64,000 nt of DNA, taken from assembly GCF_946482605.1 (NCBI RefSeq), contig NZ_CAMLSE010000002.1:434001-498000 (forward strand). Reading direction: 5' to 3'. The translations under genes and the position numbers were made by a program. The notes under the pieces were generated by a model. That model saw only the letters and a program-made list of their open reading frames with translations, made no database searches and was not told the origin of the DNA. Below, in pieces: positions 17,297 to 26,509 of this stretch. The stretch comes from an uncultured Dyadobacter sp. GTDB taxonomy: Bacteria > Bacteroidota > Bacteroidia > Cytophagales > Spirosomataceae. Positions within the stretch are counted from its first letter, which is position 1, and each line of letters starts with the position of its first letter.

Positions 17297-18456
17297 ATCT
17301 GCCTGGCGCGAAACTTCTGTTTCAGCACACCTGCAGCCTTGGTGTACCCGCCGTCGCCACCGTCTACAAAGTGGATATGACCGTCTTTCAGGTCGTGGAC
17401 ATAGCACGACATCACCGACTCCTTGCTGACGTGCATCCCGTAATGGATCTCTCCGGCGCTTTCCAGCTCGCCGAGCGCCTTTTCAAGCGCCTCGCGCTGA
17501 GCCGGCGTGCCGGTGATCACTGTATTGATTTTGCCGTCGATCACCAGCGTGTCCGACATCTCCACCAAGCTGTTGAGGTAACTCTTTCCATGTGACGTCC
17601 GGAAATATACGTAACCGGACAGTGACGCCAGCCAGGACGCGAAAACGCCCACCAGGTTAATGCGGCCTTTCCTGACCAGGGTTTCGAGCTCCATTTTCTT
17701 AAATGTAGTCTTCCAGATCAGCCGCGGAACGGATATGGGCTGCCTTCGTGGGAAAGGCCCGTAAATACGGTCGATGTGCTCCATGACGCTTGCAAACGAG
17801 GTGGCCTGCGTTTTTCCTTCGGCGATCGCCACCAGCAAGGTAACCACCTCCTGATCCGCTTCCGGCGGGCCGATCTTGTCCCACCGGCATTGCATTCCGC
17901 TCAGGTCCAGCTCATCGCCGGGTGCCGGTTCGGCATGGAAGTGGTAAGTCTCCCCTTTTACTACTTTTTCCGCATAATGCAGTCCATTGCCCAGCACGAC
18001 CGGGATCGAAAAAATGCCCGACATTTTCAGCTTACTCACTTTCAGCTCACAATTCCGGTCGTAGATCTCGGTCACGGGTACGATTCCGATGCGCAGGTCC
18101 AACCCGAAATTCGCCTGCGTATTGCTTCTGAAAACAGCCAGAGATCGCATGACGGCGTCTACAATGCCTGGCGGGACGATGAATGTGGCCCCGTCGCCGC
18201 CAAAAAAGAAGGGCAGCTTGACACCAGCCTTGAATGCGATGTTAAGGACGCTGGCAATGCTTCCGGTCGCGATAAGATTGACCGTCTGGTGCATACCTCC
18301 CGCCACCGCGTCGGTCGAATTACGGATATCGGTGACCACGACGTGCCACGATTCCGGAACATCGTAAAATAGGTGAGCCTCCGTCAGCAGTTCGCTCAAT
18401 GAAATATGGTTGGCGGGCAAACGGAAATAAAACTGATCGTTCTGGGCCGACGACAT
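17293..18456 (-). CDS. DUF3095 family protein
   Basis: 387 residues from the ATG at 18456; the frame could start earlier at a TTG. The sequence matches the DUF3095 family as I know it: SWHVVVTDIRNSTDAVAGG near the N-terminus, FFFGGDGATFIVPP (about 95-108), LRIGIVPVTEIY, and the C-terminal GHIHFVDGGDGGYTKAA. The VVTDIRNST and FGGDGA segments resemble the metal-binding and loop regions of class III adenylate/guanylate cyclases, and the family is thought to be related to them. Whether it makes a cyclic nucleotide is not known. It is a single gene between convergent AraC and divergent WG-repeat genes. Confidence 0.75.
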   Translation of the reverse strand: MSSAQNDQFYFRLPANHISLSELLTEAHLFYDVPESWHVVVTDIRNSTDAVAGGMHQTVNLIATGSIASVLNIAFKAGVKLPFFFGGDGATFIVPPGIVDAVMRSLAVFRSNTQANFGLDLRIGIVPVTEIYDRNCELKVSKLKMSGIFSIPVVLGNGLHYAEKVVKGETYHFHAEPAPGDELDLSGMQCRWDKIGPPEADQEVVTLLVAIAEGKTQATSFASVMEHIDRIYGPFPRRQPISVPRLIWKTTFKKMELETLVRKGRINLVGVFASWLASLSGYVYFRTSHGKSYLNSLVEMSDTLVIDGKINTVITGTPAQREALEKALGELESAGEIHYGMHVSKESVMSCYVHDLKDGHIHFVDGGDGGYTKAAGVLKQKFRARQI

Positions 18457-18671
18457 GGTGGTGATGAGTTTCCGGGTTAACAAGCTGCGGATCTCTCCGC
18501 ATTCAGATACGGAAATTAAAGCTATTTTCTCAATAATTCCCGGACAGCAGGACGATATTCCTGTTAAGTTTTTGTTTTTTGCAGGTCAAATGCGGGTGCC
18601 GATCGCACCTCCATCAGTCCCGGGCACCACCGGCTACCCGGGCTGCACAAACCAGAAACCCAAGTTTAGGA

Positions 18672-20012
18672 ATGCTTCGACCGACTTTTCGCTATCTTCT
18701 GCTCCTCGTTTCCCTGCTTGACCCACTAATGCTTTCCGCACAAAAAAAGCCCGCTCCTGACAAGCCGTGGCTTAAAGAATACCATGATTACCGGGAGTAC
18801 GACGATATTTATGTGGTCAAGAAGGTCAGTGTGCCCTGCCGTTCCTACGAAACCTTCATTACCGACAAAGGTGGTCGTAAACTCACGCCGGCCTACCGTG
18901 ATATCGGCGATTTTGCGGATGGGCTCGCCGAGTTCGTCCCGATGGAACTCGACGCCGACGGAAATGGGCTGCATGGCTTTATCGACAAAACCGGCCGCGT
19001 GGTGATCCCGGCGACATATACTTCCACCGACCGGTTCCGGGATGGCAAAACCTGGGTCATTTATCCTTCCGGCACGCATTACGGGCTTTCCTACATCGAC
19101 CTCACCGGCAAAGAGCTCTACAAAATTCCCATTCAGCATTATCCTAATGATTTTCTGCTCAAAGATGCCAGAGTCAACTTCCTCTGCAACCAGGATACCA
19201 AGGAGGATGTTTTGTGGGGTCCAGACCGGGACTACCGTATCCTGAATTTCAATTTCAGCCCATTTATTGAAAAAGAGATCAAGAACTCCAAATTCATTTA
19301 CCATTTCAGCTACAAAGGCAAATTCGGCATTATCGACAAGGACATGGTGCTCAAAGTACCTGTGTCACTGGACGATATCGACCCGGAATACAAATTCTCC
19401 GGCCAAGGCATGGAGCGGGTGCAGTACGGCGACAAGTACGGCTATATCAACCCCTTTACCGGCGACCTCATTGTCCCTTTCGAATATACCGACACCCGCA
19501 AGCCTACCAACGGTTTGTTTTGGGTAAAAAAGAATGGAAAATGGGGCTGTATCGACAAGACCGGCAAGACACGCATCCGGTTCCTCTACGACGAAGCGAC
19601 TGGTTTCACGGCCGAAAATCGATCGGCTGTCGCCATTAACGGCAAATTCGGGCATATCGACAAGTCGGGAAAAATACGAACGCCATTCAAGTATGATTTT
19701 GCCTCCTACTACAACCACGGCATTTCGATGGTCCGTATCGACGACAAATACGGCTACATGGACACTACCGGGCATTTCATTACCGGGATCATCTACGACG
19801 AAGCCCTGCCCTTCGACCGGCCTGTCACTACCGTGGAGCGTTCCTGGCTGCGTTTTGAACTCTCGTTGAAAGGGGAAGAAACGTTTGTCGGCTTTTCCTA
19901 TAAATTCAATGCGGTTTTCATCGTCATCGGTGTGCTGCTGTTCATCTGGCTTAATAATCTGCTGTACCAGAGCGTATTGAAAAAAAGGCTTACCGGAAAG
20001 AGTAAAAAATAG
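18672..20012 (+). CDS. WG-repeat protein with C-terminal membrane anchor
   Basis: 446 residues from the ATG at 18672, which begins a signal-like segment (MLRPTFRYLLLLVSLLDPLM). The body is a string of WG repeats, each a short beta unit such as GLHGFIDKTGRVVIPATY, GKFGIIDKDMVLKVPV, DKYGYINPFTGDLIVPFEY, GKWGCIDKTGKTRIRFLY and GKFGHIDKSGKIRTPFKY. A transmembrane helix near the end (FIVIGVLLFIWLNNLLY, about 420-437) precedes a basic tail, so the repeats probably face the periplasm. WG repeats are thought to mediate binding; no enzymatic signature is visible. Monocistronic by context. Confidence 0.85.
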   Translation: MLRPTFRYLLLLVSLLDPLMLSAQKKPAPDKPWLKEYHDYREYDDIYVVKKVSVPCRSYETFITDKGGRKLTPAYRDIGDFADGLAEFVPMELDADGNGLHGFIDKTGRVVIPATYTSTDRFRDGKTWVIYPSGTHYGLSYIDLTGKELYKIPIQHYPNDFLLKDARVNFLCNQDTKEDVLWGPDRDYRILNFNFSPFIEKEIKNSKFIYHFSYKGKFGIIDKDMVLKVPVSLDDIDPEYKFSGQGMERVQYGDKYGYINPFTGDLIVPFEYTDTRKPTNGLFWVKKNGKWGCIDKTGKTRIRFLYDEATGFTAENRSAVAINGKFGHIDKSGKIRTPFKYDFASYYNHGISMVRIDDKYGYMDTTGHFITGIIYDEALPFDRPVTTVERSWLRFELSLKGEETFVGFSYKFNAVFIVIGVLLFIWLNNLLYQSVLKKRLTGKSKK

Positions 20013-20133
20013 TGTCGGAGTTTTGGTCGAACCCTCGCGCGGGATCCGGGTAATGCATTTTCCCGGGCCCGGACCATGAATGCGAGGTATTTGCAACAAC
20101 CCAGCCCCAGGCTGTTGTAGTCAAAAACATCGA

Positions 20134-21354
20134 TCAGAGTGCCTGCATTCGTCTGCGGATCGCCCGCTGATCGGCCTCCGTTCTGGCCAGGTCCAATGCT
20201 TTTTTGAAATGACCGGTTGCCTTCCGGACATCATGCCCGGTGTAAAGCTCGCCCAGCAATGCATGGTAAAAATGATTTTCAGAAAGCTCCAAAGCCTCTG
20301 CTTCATCAATGGCAGCCTGCCTCCCGCGAACTTTGTAAACCGCATAGGCGCGGTTGAGTGCCGCCATGGGCGAATAGGCCACTGCAAGCAGCGCATCATA
20401 GTAATGCAGGATATTCTGCCACTTGTCCATCGTGTCCGCTTTTTGAGTATGCCAATAGGCGATTCCGGCTTCGAGGTGATATCGCGATAGCTTCCCTTCG
20501 GCGGTTGCAAGACGCAGAAAATAGCCGCCTTTGACGATGAAATCCTCATTCCAAAGCATGGTGTCCTGCTCTTCATAAAAGATGAGCTCCCCAGCTGCAT
20601 TCATACGCGCATCGAAGCGGGAGGCGTGGAAACACATCAGGGCCATCAATGCGTTCACACGCGGTTTGTTGCTGGCAGGGTTCTCGATCAGCATTGTACA
20701 AAGCCGGATGGCTTCCAGGCACAGGTCTTTGCGAACCGTCTTACTCTGGCTTATCGAATAGTAGCCCTCATTAAAAAGCAGGTAAATAGTCGTCAACACA
20801 GAATCCAGCCGACTGTCCATTTCACCGGCAGGAGGCAGCTCGATACGGATTCCCGCGTCCCTGAGCTTCTCCCGTGCGCGGGTCAGTCTTTTGTTGACGG
20901 TATCCTTGCTGGTCAGAAAAGCGTCGGCGATCTCCTGCACTCCAAACCCGCACAAAACCCGCAGCGCAAGCCCCACCTGGGCCTCTTCCGAAATGGCAGG
21001 GTGACAGACGGCAAACATCATCCTTAGCTGGCTATCTTCTATATTTTCGGGAGAAAGGTCGATTTCCGCTGCGTGCTCCTCGTCCTGCTGCACTTCCGGC
21101 AAAACCTTCGTCGCGTAAATGGACTGTCGATGCAGGTAATTTCTGGCCATATTCTTAGCGGTATTGTAAAGCCACCCCACCGGATTCGGCGGCGGCCCCT
21201 CGATCCCCCAGGCCTGCGTTGCAACCAGGAACGTATCGCTCGCAATGTCCTCCGCCACCTCGATCTCCCGGAAACCGAAGTGACGGCAAAGCACGGAAAC
21301 GATCTTGCGGTACTCCGTCCGGAACAAATGCGGGATCAGCACATCATTTTTCAT
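20134..21354 (-). CDS. ECF sigma factor of the ECF42 type with long C-terminal extension
   Basis: 406 residues. The first 175 hold sigma region 2 (VAEDIASDTFLVATQAW, NPVGWLYNTAKNMARNYLHR) and region 4 (VGLALRVLCGFGVQEIADAF, KDTVNKRLTRAREKLR). The remaining 230 residues are an alpha-helical extension (RLDSVLTTIYLLFNEGYY, then ALMCFHASRFDAR), the mark of group ECF42, which lacks an anti-sigma partner. These sigma factors are known to be paired with a small YCII/DGPF protein, and that gene is directly upstream here, overlapping by 11 bp. The extension is thought to control activity. Targets in this window are not evident. Confidence 0.88.
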   Translation of the reverse strand: MKNDVLIPHLFRTEYRKIVSVLCRHFGFREIEVAEDIASDTFLVATQAWGIEGPPPNPVGWLYNTAKNMARNYLHRQSIYATKVLPEVQQDEEHAAEIDLSPENIEDSQLRMMFAVCHPAISEEAQVGLALRVLCGFGVQEIADAFLTSKDTVNKRLTRAREKLRDAGIRIELPPAGEMDSRLDSVLTTIYLLFNEGYYSISQSKTVRKDLCLEAIRLCTMLIENPASNKPRVNALMALMCFHASRFDARMNAAGELIFYEEQDTMLWNEDFIVKGGYFLRLATAEGKLSRYHLEAGIAYWHTQKADTMDKWQNILHYYDALLAVAYSPMAALNRAYAVYKVRGRQAAIDEAEALELSENHFYHALLGELYTGHDVRKATGHFKKALDLARTEADQRAIRRRMQAL

Positions 21355-21697
21355 GCACCGAAACCACCTTTCTTATCTCGACGCTGTTGCCCTGCCCGCC
21401 CAGAATCGGACATTTAGCCCCTATCGCAACCGCATCTTCGAAGCTCTCCGCCTGGACGATGATAAAGCCGGCCACCGACTCCTTGATCTCCGCATAAGGG
21501 CCGTCGGTCACGACCTGACCATGCCTGATGACCTTCCCTTCCGTCGAAAGGCCCTTACCCCCGGCGAATTTCCCCTGCTCCTGGATTTCGGTGACCCAGT
21601 CATAATATAGTTTCATATACTCCTGCAATTGTTCAGGAGACGGCTGCGCATCCCTGGTGATCAGGTCGAGGCGCATGATGATGAGGTATTCGTTCAT
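21344..21697 (-). CDS. YCII-related (DGPF-type) protein partnered with the ECF42 sigma factor
   Basis: 117 residues from the ATG at 21697, which gives the usual N-terminus MNEYLIIMRLD. It is a ferredoxin-like YCII domain with the characteristic VVTDGPYAEIKESVAGF (Phe of DGPF replaced by Tyr) and WVTEIQEQGKFAGGKGL. Its 3' end overlaps the sigma gene by 11 bp, so the two are coupled. The family is found beside ECF42 sigma factors in many bacteria. Its molecular role is unresolved; it may be a small enzyme or sensor. Confidence 0.88.
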   Translation of the reverse strand: MNEYLIIMRLDLITRDAQPSPEQLQEYMKLYYDWVTEIQEQGKFAGGKGLSTEGKVIRHGQVVTDGPYAEIKESVAGFIIVQAESFEDAVAIGAKCPILGGQGNSVEIRKVVSVHEK

Positions 21698-22096
21698 GGG
21701 GTTTGGTTTTATTTGAAAAAAGACTTTGAAAACCAACGCTAAGTTGTGTACGAGAACAAGCGACAGACAAGCACATTTTGCTAGTTGCAAGCCAGCAGCG
21801 TGGATAACCACGACATCTGCGCTATAAAATTATCAGTGTTTCACTTGCAATTTGTCCGCTTGTTTTGTTGTTTTAACTAAAGTATTACGATAGTAAGTTA
21901 GCTATTTTGTCGACCATAACCGGTAACGGTTTTCTATCAGATTACGAATGTTCTCCTGCTAATAACAGAACCCACTACCCCGGATTCCTGGATGATCAAC
22001 TTTCATACTTGATGAATTTAATAGCCAGGAACCTTAGGCTAACGCCCGTAAGAAATAACAAGCTATATTGCAACCTTTCCCTACTCCTCTCTCACC
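21698..22096. other. 399-bp intergenic region between the ECF42 operon and the AT-rich cassette
   Basis: The region must hold the promoters of two divergent units. It turns AT-rich from about 21830 (TTTGTTGTTTTAACTAAAG), where the cassette's base composition begins. No match to the full TAnnTTTG element was found; GCTATTTTG at about 21901 is a partial match. No convincing small ORF or hairpin was seen. Confidence 0.5.
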
Positions 22097-22687
22097 ATGG
22101 ATTCAACGATTTCACCAGACACTGACGTAGTCTCGGTTGCCCTAAGGTTAGCAGCCGATCAGCTAGCTTCCAGAAATGTTACACTAAAAAATGTATCAAA
22201 TGACATCAAACCATACTTTATTGAAAAGATTATATCTTCATCAAAAGAGCTATATATTTTTGATGCCTCGGGATTACTTCAAAAAAAATACTATTCACTA
22301 TTTGGTGATCTAACAGGTAAGAACGTTCATTACCTGGGCGTCCCCTTGGAGAAAATGGGCTCATTGGACCCGATTGATTGGCAAAAAATAATTCTTTATT
22401 CCGAAGTTGGTCCAGGTGAAACTGAGCAGCACGACCTGCAATTTGCGATCGTTGGCGATCAAAGCAGGTATTTTATTGAGATGTTCACGGCACACTCTTC
22501 ATTTCAAAAAACCAAAGATTTCATCCGGTCTATTTTTGGGGTTCATCAAACTAAAGAGGAACATGAATCTGATTTACAGGAGCTGTTAAAAACCAATTTC
22601 GATACTGAAATAAACTTCGCTGACGCAGAAAATTCAAAAAAACTCATTAGTTATCTTGACGATTTGGCTTTACATCCCTGTGATTGA
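22097..22687 (+). CDS. Hypothetical soluble protein, first gene of an AT-rich two-gene cassette
   Basis: 196 residues, no signal peptide or membrane segment. I do not recognise it. It has a mixed alpha/beta look: DIKPYFIEKIISSSKELYIF, a strand DLQFAIVGDQSRYFIEMF, then an acidic, charged C-terminus (HESDLQELLKTNFDTEINFA). Its codon use is visibly richer in A and T than that of its neighbours, and the next gene starts within or just after its 3' end, so the two form one unit. Foreign origin is inferred from composition. A sensor or regulatory partner of the membrane protein downstream is a possibility with no direct support. Confidence 0.6.
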   Translation: MDSTISPDTDVVSVALRLAADQLASRNVTLKNVSNDIKPYFIEKIISSSKELYIFDASGLLQKKYYSLFGDLTGKNVHYLGVPLEKMGSLDPIDWQKIILYSEVGPGETEQHDLQFAIVGDQSRYFIEMFTAHSSFQKTKDFIRSIFGVHQTKEEHESDLQELLKTNFDTEINFADAENSKKLISYLDDLALHPCD

Positions 22688-22710
22688 GACGTAAAACCCT
22701 TCGTTTAAAT

Positions 22711-23733
22711 ATGCCTAAGTGGTGCTTAATCTTTTTAAAGATTTCTTTCACTTTAATACTACTTCTGGCATTTGCTATACTTGACATTAGCATGGTCAAA
22801 ATATGTCGTGAATATTTTGACTCCGGATCTTTAACACTGTCAAGCTTCAATTCCGTTTTTGAAATTTCCGTCGGGTTTGGATTTGCCTACGGAGCAATTG
22901 AGAAGTTTCGAGCTAAGGCTAAGGAAAGAGTCTACAATTCTGTAAATAATGTACTTGCTGCCAGGAAGAATGCTCTCTTTGACATTTTAGGATTCGACAA
23001 GGTAATTGGATGGATCAAACACTGGGTCGCGAAGTTTATTGCCAATTTGGGAAGTAGAATAGAAATTGAAGTTAAGAATACCGAAAATCAAACAGAGCAC
23101 CGAATACAGGACTGTCTGTTGTATTTTTCATTTTTCGCTATACTCTGCATTGTTTGCGCAGGACTACTTGATGGGCAGATCCAGGATGATAAGCTTCATG
23201 AACTTCAACTTCGAGTATACATTTTTTTAACCATTTTCGGATGCATCTCCTATTTGACCGCTGAGATCAGGTATCATTATTTTGTAAATCCTGATCTCGA
23301 ATGGACCATAGGCTTGTTTAGCGCCACATTCCTCATAAGTTATACAATATCGGTTTATTGCAGCACCTTCTGGCTGGGAGATCTAATGCACCCGTTTTGC
23401 TTTGGAGAATTGCATGTTCACGAACATAACCCTCCCTTCAAGTTTTATAACTACGTAATCGTAGGAATCGTTACGCTACATGCCTATCCATATTTTCTTT
23501 ATTTTAGAAAATTCTATTTTTGGTCTTTTCTGTATCTTTCATGTTCTTTTGTATTAATCGCCTTACATAAGTCAATCGACACATCTCGAACTACTTTTAC
23601 GTTTATTACTAACCTGATCCAAGAAATTTGGAATCAGAAATTGTCTCAGATATTTAAAAAATTACTTTTTCTCCTCAGGCATTTGAAGAATTTACTGGCG
23701 GCCATCATTGCCAATGTTAAACGGAAAAAATAG
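22711..23733 (+). CDS. Hypothetical multi-pass membrane protein, second gene of the AT-rich cassette
   Basis: 340 residues from the ATG at 22711; a TTG at 22684 would overlap the previous gene. About seven hydrophobic segments are seen: near 8-30, 45-65, 140-160, 175-195, 210-230, 250-270 and 275-292. A charged, helical stretch of roughly 70 residues lies between the second and third (EKFRAKAKERVYNSVNNVL onward). The C-terminus is a basic, amphipathic helix (IFKKLLFLLRHLKNLLAAII). No known transporter or enzyme signature was recognised. AT-rich like its partner. Membrane effector plus cytosolic partner is a common plan of defence and toxin modules, but that is only an analogy. Confidence 0.6.
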   Translation: MPKWCLIFLKISFTLILLLAFAILDISMVKICREYFDSGSLTLSSFNSVFEISVGFGFAYGAIEKFRAKAKERVYNSVNNVLAARKNALFDILGFDKVIGWIKHWVAKFIANLGSRIEIEVKNTENQTEHRIQDCLLYFSFFAILCIVCAGLLDGQIQDDKLHELQLRVYIFLTIFGCISYLTAEIRYHYFVNPDLEWTIGLFSATFLISYTISVYCSTFWLGDLMHPFCFGELHVHEHNPPFKFYNYVIVGIVTLHAYPYFLYFRKFYFWSFLYLSCSFVLIALHKSIDTSRTTFTFITNLIQEIWNQKLSQIFKKLLFLLRHLKNLLAAIIANVKRKK

Positions 23734-23767
23734 ATTTTTGACTTGGTGATGAACTTCATTCAGATAC

Positions 23768-23806
23768 CCGGCTTATCATTACCTAACCCTTCTCACAATA
23801 AGCCGG
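23768..23806 (+). terminator. Hairpin between convergent genes
   Basis: CCGGCTTAT (23768-23776) pairs perfectly with ATAAGCCGG (23798-23806) across a 21-base loop. It lies between the end of the membrane-protein gene and the convergent reductase gene. No long T run follows, so it is a weak terminator candidate. Confidence 0.35.
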
Positions 23807-23818
23807 ATAAAAAGCCTT

Positions 23819-24373
23819 CTACAACGCCTCATACCGCAACAGCACCACACCACTCTTGAACACCCGGCTATCGATCAATCGGAGGTCCAGCTTGCGGCTG
23901 AGTCCCTGGAAGGACGGTGTTCCATCGCCCAATGCAACCGGGTCGATCATGAACTGGTATTCGTCGATGAGGTTGGCTTCGGCAAGTTGGGTGATGATGC
24001 TGCCGCTGCCCAGGATCGTCATAACGCGGTCCGGGTCGGCTTTCAACTTCCGGACTTCTTCTACCAGGTTCCCTTTGACGAGTGTGGTGTTCTCCCACCC
24101 GGCTGTGTCAAGCGTGTTTGAAAAAACGATCTTGTCGGACGCATTCATGCCTTTGGCGACGTCGGGCATGCTTTCGATGGCCATCGGTGTGGGCCACCAG
24201 CTGGCCATCATCTCGTAGGTGACGCGGCCGAACAGCAGCGTAGCTTTGGCTTGCAGGCTGTCCGAAGCGAATTCGCCTTCTTCCTGCTCGTGACGATGCC
24301 AGCTTATATCGTCGTCGGGCCCTTTGAAATAACCATTCAGTGTGGTGAAATTGTAAGCGATGAGCTTTCCCAT
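23819..24373 (-). CDS. RibD C-terminal/dihydrofolate reductase-like protein
   Basis: 184 residues from the ATG at 24373 (MGKLIAYNFTTLNGYFKGPD), the usual start of this family. Members are NADPH-binding reductases related to the RibD reductase domain; most have no assigned substrate. Seen here: ATLLFGRVTYEMMASWWPT (about 45-63), KIVFSNTLDTAGWENTTLV, and the dinucleotide-binding MTILGSGSIITQLAEANLID (about 120-139). The gene stands alone, convergent with the cassette and 109 bp from the next minus-strand gene. It is unlikely to be the essential DHFR. Confidence 0.85.
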   Translation of the reverse strand: MGKLIAYNFTTLNGYFKGPDDDISWHRHEQEEGEFASDSLQAKATLLFGRVTYEMMASWWPTPMAIESMPDVAKGMNASDKIVFSNTLDTAGWENTTLVKGNLVEEVRKLKADPDRVMTILGSGSIITQLAEANLIDEYQFMIDPVALGDGTPSFQGLSRKLDLRLIDSRVFKSGVVLLRYEAL

Positions 24374-24482
24374 GATGCATTGATTTTGGATGAAAAATCT
24401 TTCTTTGCCCTCACTACAAATGAGATTCTGGAAACAGGACATGTCCGTCAATTTTTTTCAAAAAAATGTCGGCCAGCCCTCG

Positions 24483-26222
24483 TCATCGCAACAGGCTTAC
24501 CGCACCTGTGTAACTCAGGAACGATCCGTTTTTCAGCTCCACCCGGATCTTGTAGGGGTATACGCCCGGCGCCATGCCGGCTCCCTGGTAGGTTCCGTCC
24601 CAACCGGCGGCCGGGTCGGAAGCGGCGAAATTCGATTTCTGAAAAATTACCTCGCCCCAGCGGTTGTAAATGCACATTTCGTTCACCTGCCTGACGCATG
24701 TATTTCCAAACACGTAAAATACCTCGTTATACCGGTCATTGTTGGGTGAAAACGCATCCGGGACTTCGATGCCGCAGGGCTTCACGTACACCTGCACACG
24801 CGCCTGCCGCGTGCAGACCTTCTCCGGATCCGTCACTTCGAGCTGATACAATGTGGATCGCACCGGCGACGCCCAGGGATCAGGGCACTCCGTGCAGGAA
24901 AGCCCCGTCTGGTCCCAATGGTAGGCATAAACCGCTGCCGGTTCGATCAGCGGTTCCAGGTGCACGCTGTCGCCCTGCGTGATGGACAACGAGGGCGTTA
25001 CCGCGACGTCGATCCGGACCACCTCTACGATGGTCGTCACCGTGCTGTCGCAGCCGGTCGGTTGCGGTATCTGCTGCACATAGGTTCCGGCAACGGTGTA
25101 AATGCTATCTCCCACCAGTACCCGTTCTCCCTCGCAGATCCGGACCGTCTGAGCAAATGCGCTCACCGGGTTGACGGTCAGCGTCAGGGTAACGGTACTG
25201 TCGCACACGTTGCTTTTGCTGACATTGCGTACATACACCCCGCTGGTCCGCAGCAGTGTATCGCCTAATGCAAATACATCGCCCTCACAAATCGCCTTTG
25301 CGAGCGTGGCGGTTTTCTGCTTAAAACCAACCTCGTAATCCAGCCCCAATGCACAGGACTCGTCCAGGCTCCCCCGGGGCACCATTTCGACATGATATTT
25401 GTCGCCGACACTGGCGTTCACTTTGATTTGTTGGGTAGTCATCCCATTGTTCCACTGATACTTACCAAAGCCCTCCGGCGCAGCCAACGTAAGGAAACCA
25501 TCCTCGTCCGGGCAGTCAGCAACCTGTTTGATCTCCGATTTCAGACATTCGGCATCGAAGTAGGCATAGCCGAAATGCCTCATACGCGTACACCCGTGCG
25601 CGGTCACGACGATCGTGATGGTTTTACCTACAAAATTCCGCAGGTCGATCGCACCCACCGTCCAGTTCCGGTACTGTATGTCTCCCGACGCTTGAAATCC
25701 TTCTACGGTGTTGGCGCCTTCCAGCTGGATATCGTAACTGCTGCAAGGCAATTCTTCGCCATTGCTGTCAAAAATAAGGATATTGAAACCTGGTTTCTGA
25801 TAAGATTCGTGATTGGCCCGCCCGTCGGCACCGGTATTCTGGAGAATGACCGCGAACTTGTACTGAAACAGCGTATTGTCGGCCGAAACCTTGTAATTGG
25901 TATGAATCCTGCTGAAATGTCCCCCTTCGTTCACATGACCGATCCGGATCGAGTGCGTGCTGCCGGGCGCGACCATCGGAATCGTGGGAATTTTCGGGTC
26001 GTTACCGTCCGACACGCTCGTGACATAATGCTCGTTGTTCTGGCTGCCGTTGGCTTCGTTCTGAAAAACCGTCTGGAGGTTCTGGTCGGTAACCGTGCCG
26101 TACGTCAGCGTCCAGCCAGCGGTATTACCCTGCTCAAAACCGATGTTGCCGCAATCCACCTGGGCGACAGCCATTTGCAACAGTAAACACAGGAGTACAG
26201 TCAGCGGTAGCGCATGTTTCAT
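24483..26222 (-). CDS. Secreted protein with CHU_C (type B) T9SS sorting domain
   Basis: 579 residues from the ATG at 26222; signal peptide MKHALPLTVLLCLLLQMAVA. The N-terminal half (about 25-260) is a beta-rich jelly-roll-like region (CGNIGFEQGNTAGWTLTYG, TIVVTAHGCTRMRHFGYAYF). Two repeats then follow that look like adhesion modules (CDSTVTLTLTVNP and CDSTVTTIVEVV, each preceded by ICEG). The last 95 residues are the gliding-motility-associated C-terminal domain: VPDAFSPNNDRYNEVFYVFG, IYNRWGEVIFQ and GWDGTYQGAGMAPGVYPYKI. This type B signal sends the protein through T9SS to the surface. It resembles adhesins of gliding Bacteroidota; the ligand is unknown. Confidence 0.87.
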   Translation of the reverse strand: MKHALPLTVLLCLLLQMAVAQVDCGNIGFEQGNTAGWTLTYGTVTDQNLQTVFQNEANGSQNNEHYVTSVSDGNDPKIPTIPMVAPGSTHSIRIGHVNEGGHFSRIHTNYKVSADNTLFQYKFAVILQNTGADGRANHESYQKPGFNILIFDSNGEELPCSSYDIQLEGANTVEGFQASGDIQYRNWTVGAIDLRNFVGKTITIVVTAHGCTRMRHFGYAYFDAECLKSEIKQVADCPDEDGFLTLAAPEGFGKYQWNNGMTTQQIKVNASVGDKYHVEMVPRGSLDESCALGLDYEVGFKQKTATLAKAICEGDVFALGDTLLRTSGVYVRNVSKSNVCDSTVTLTLTVNPVSAFAQTVRICEGERVLVGDSIYTVAGTYVQQIPQPTGCDSTVTTIVEVVRIDVAVTPSLSITQGDSVHLEPLIEPAAVYAYHWDQTGLSCTECPDPWASPVRSTLYQLEVTDPEKVCTRQARVQVYVKPCGIEVPDAFSPNNDRYNEVFYVFGNTCVRQVNEMCIYNRWGEVIFQKSNFAASDPAAGWDGTYQGAGMAPGVYPYKIRVELKNGSFLSYTGAVSLLR

Positions 26223-26509
26223 AAGGGTCCGAGGTTCGTTGCAACATCTTACGCCGCAAGCGTCCGGGCCGTTGCGTGCTTCGTCTATTCTTTTGCCGAC
26301 TTCCTGTAAATTTCGCAAAAAAGTCGCCCGGGGTTACTTTATTGGGCCATTTACCACTTTTCAAGATGATTCTCGTTAGCGACGCGGGCAACTTCGGAAT
26401 AAGTTAGTTATTCATTCGGGAATGTGTTGTACTTTACCCGGAAGTTTGTGATTTTATGAATATTGGGGTAGCCGAACATTAATATTTCATTAACTTTATC
26501 AAGCTGACA

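Noticed and set aside
21907..22125. 72-codon plus-strand frame before the AT-rich cassette
   Set aside because: It has a TTG start and overlaps the start of the first cassette gene; no signal or family is visible.
25392..26186. 264-codon plus-strand open frame
   Set aside because: It is antisense to the CHU_C-type secreted protein and has no credible start or domain.
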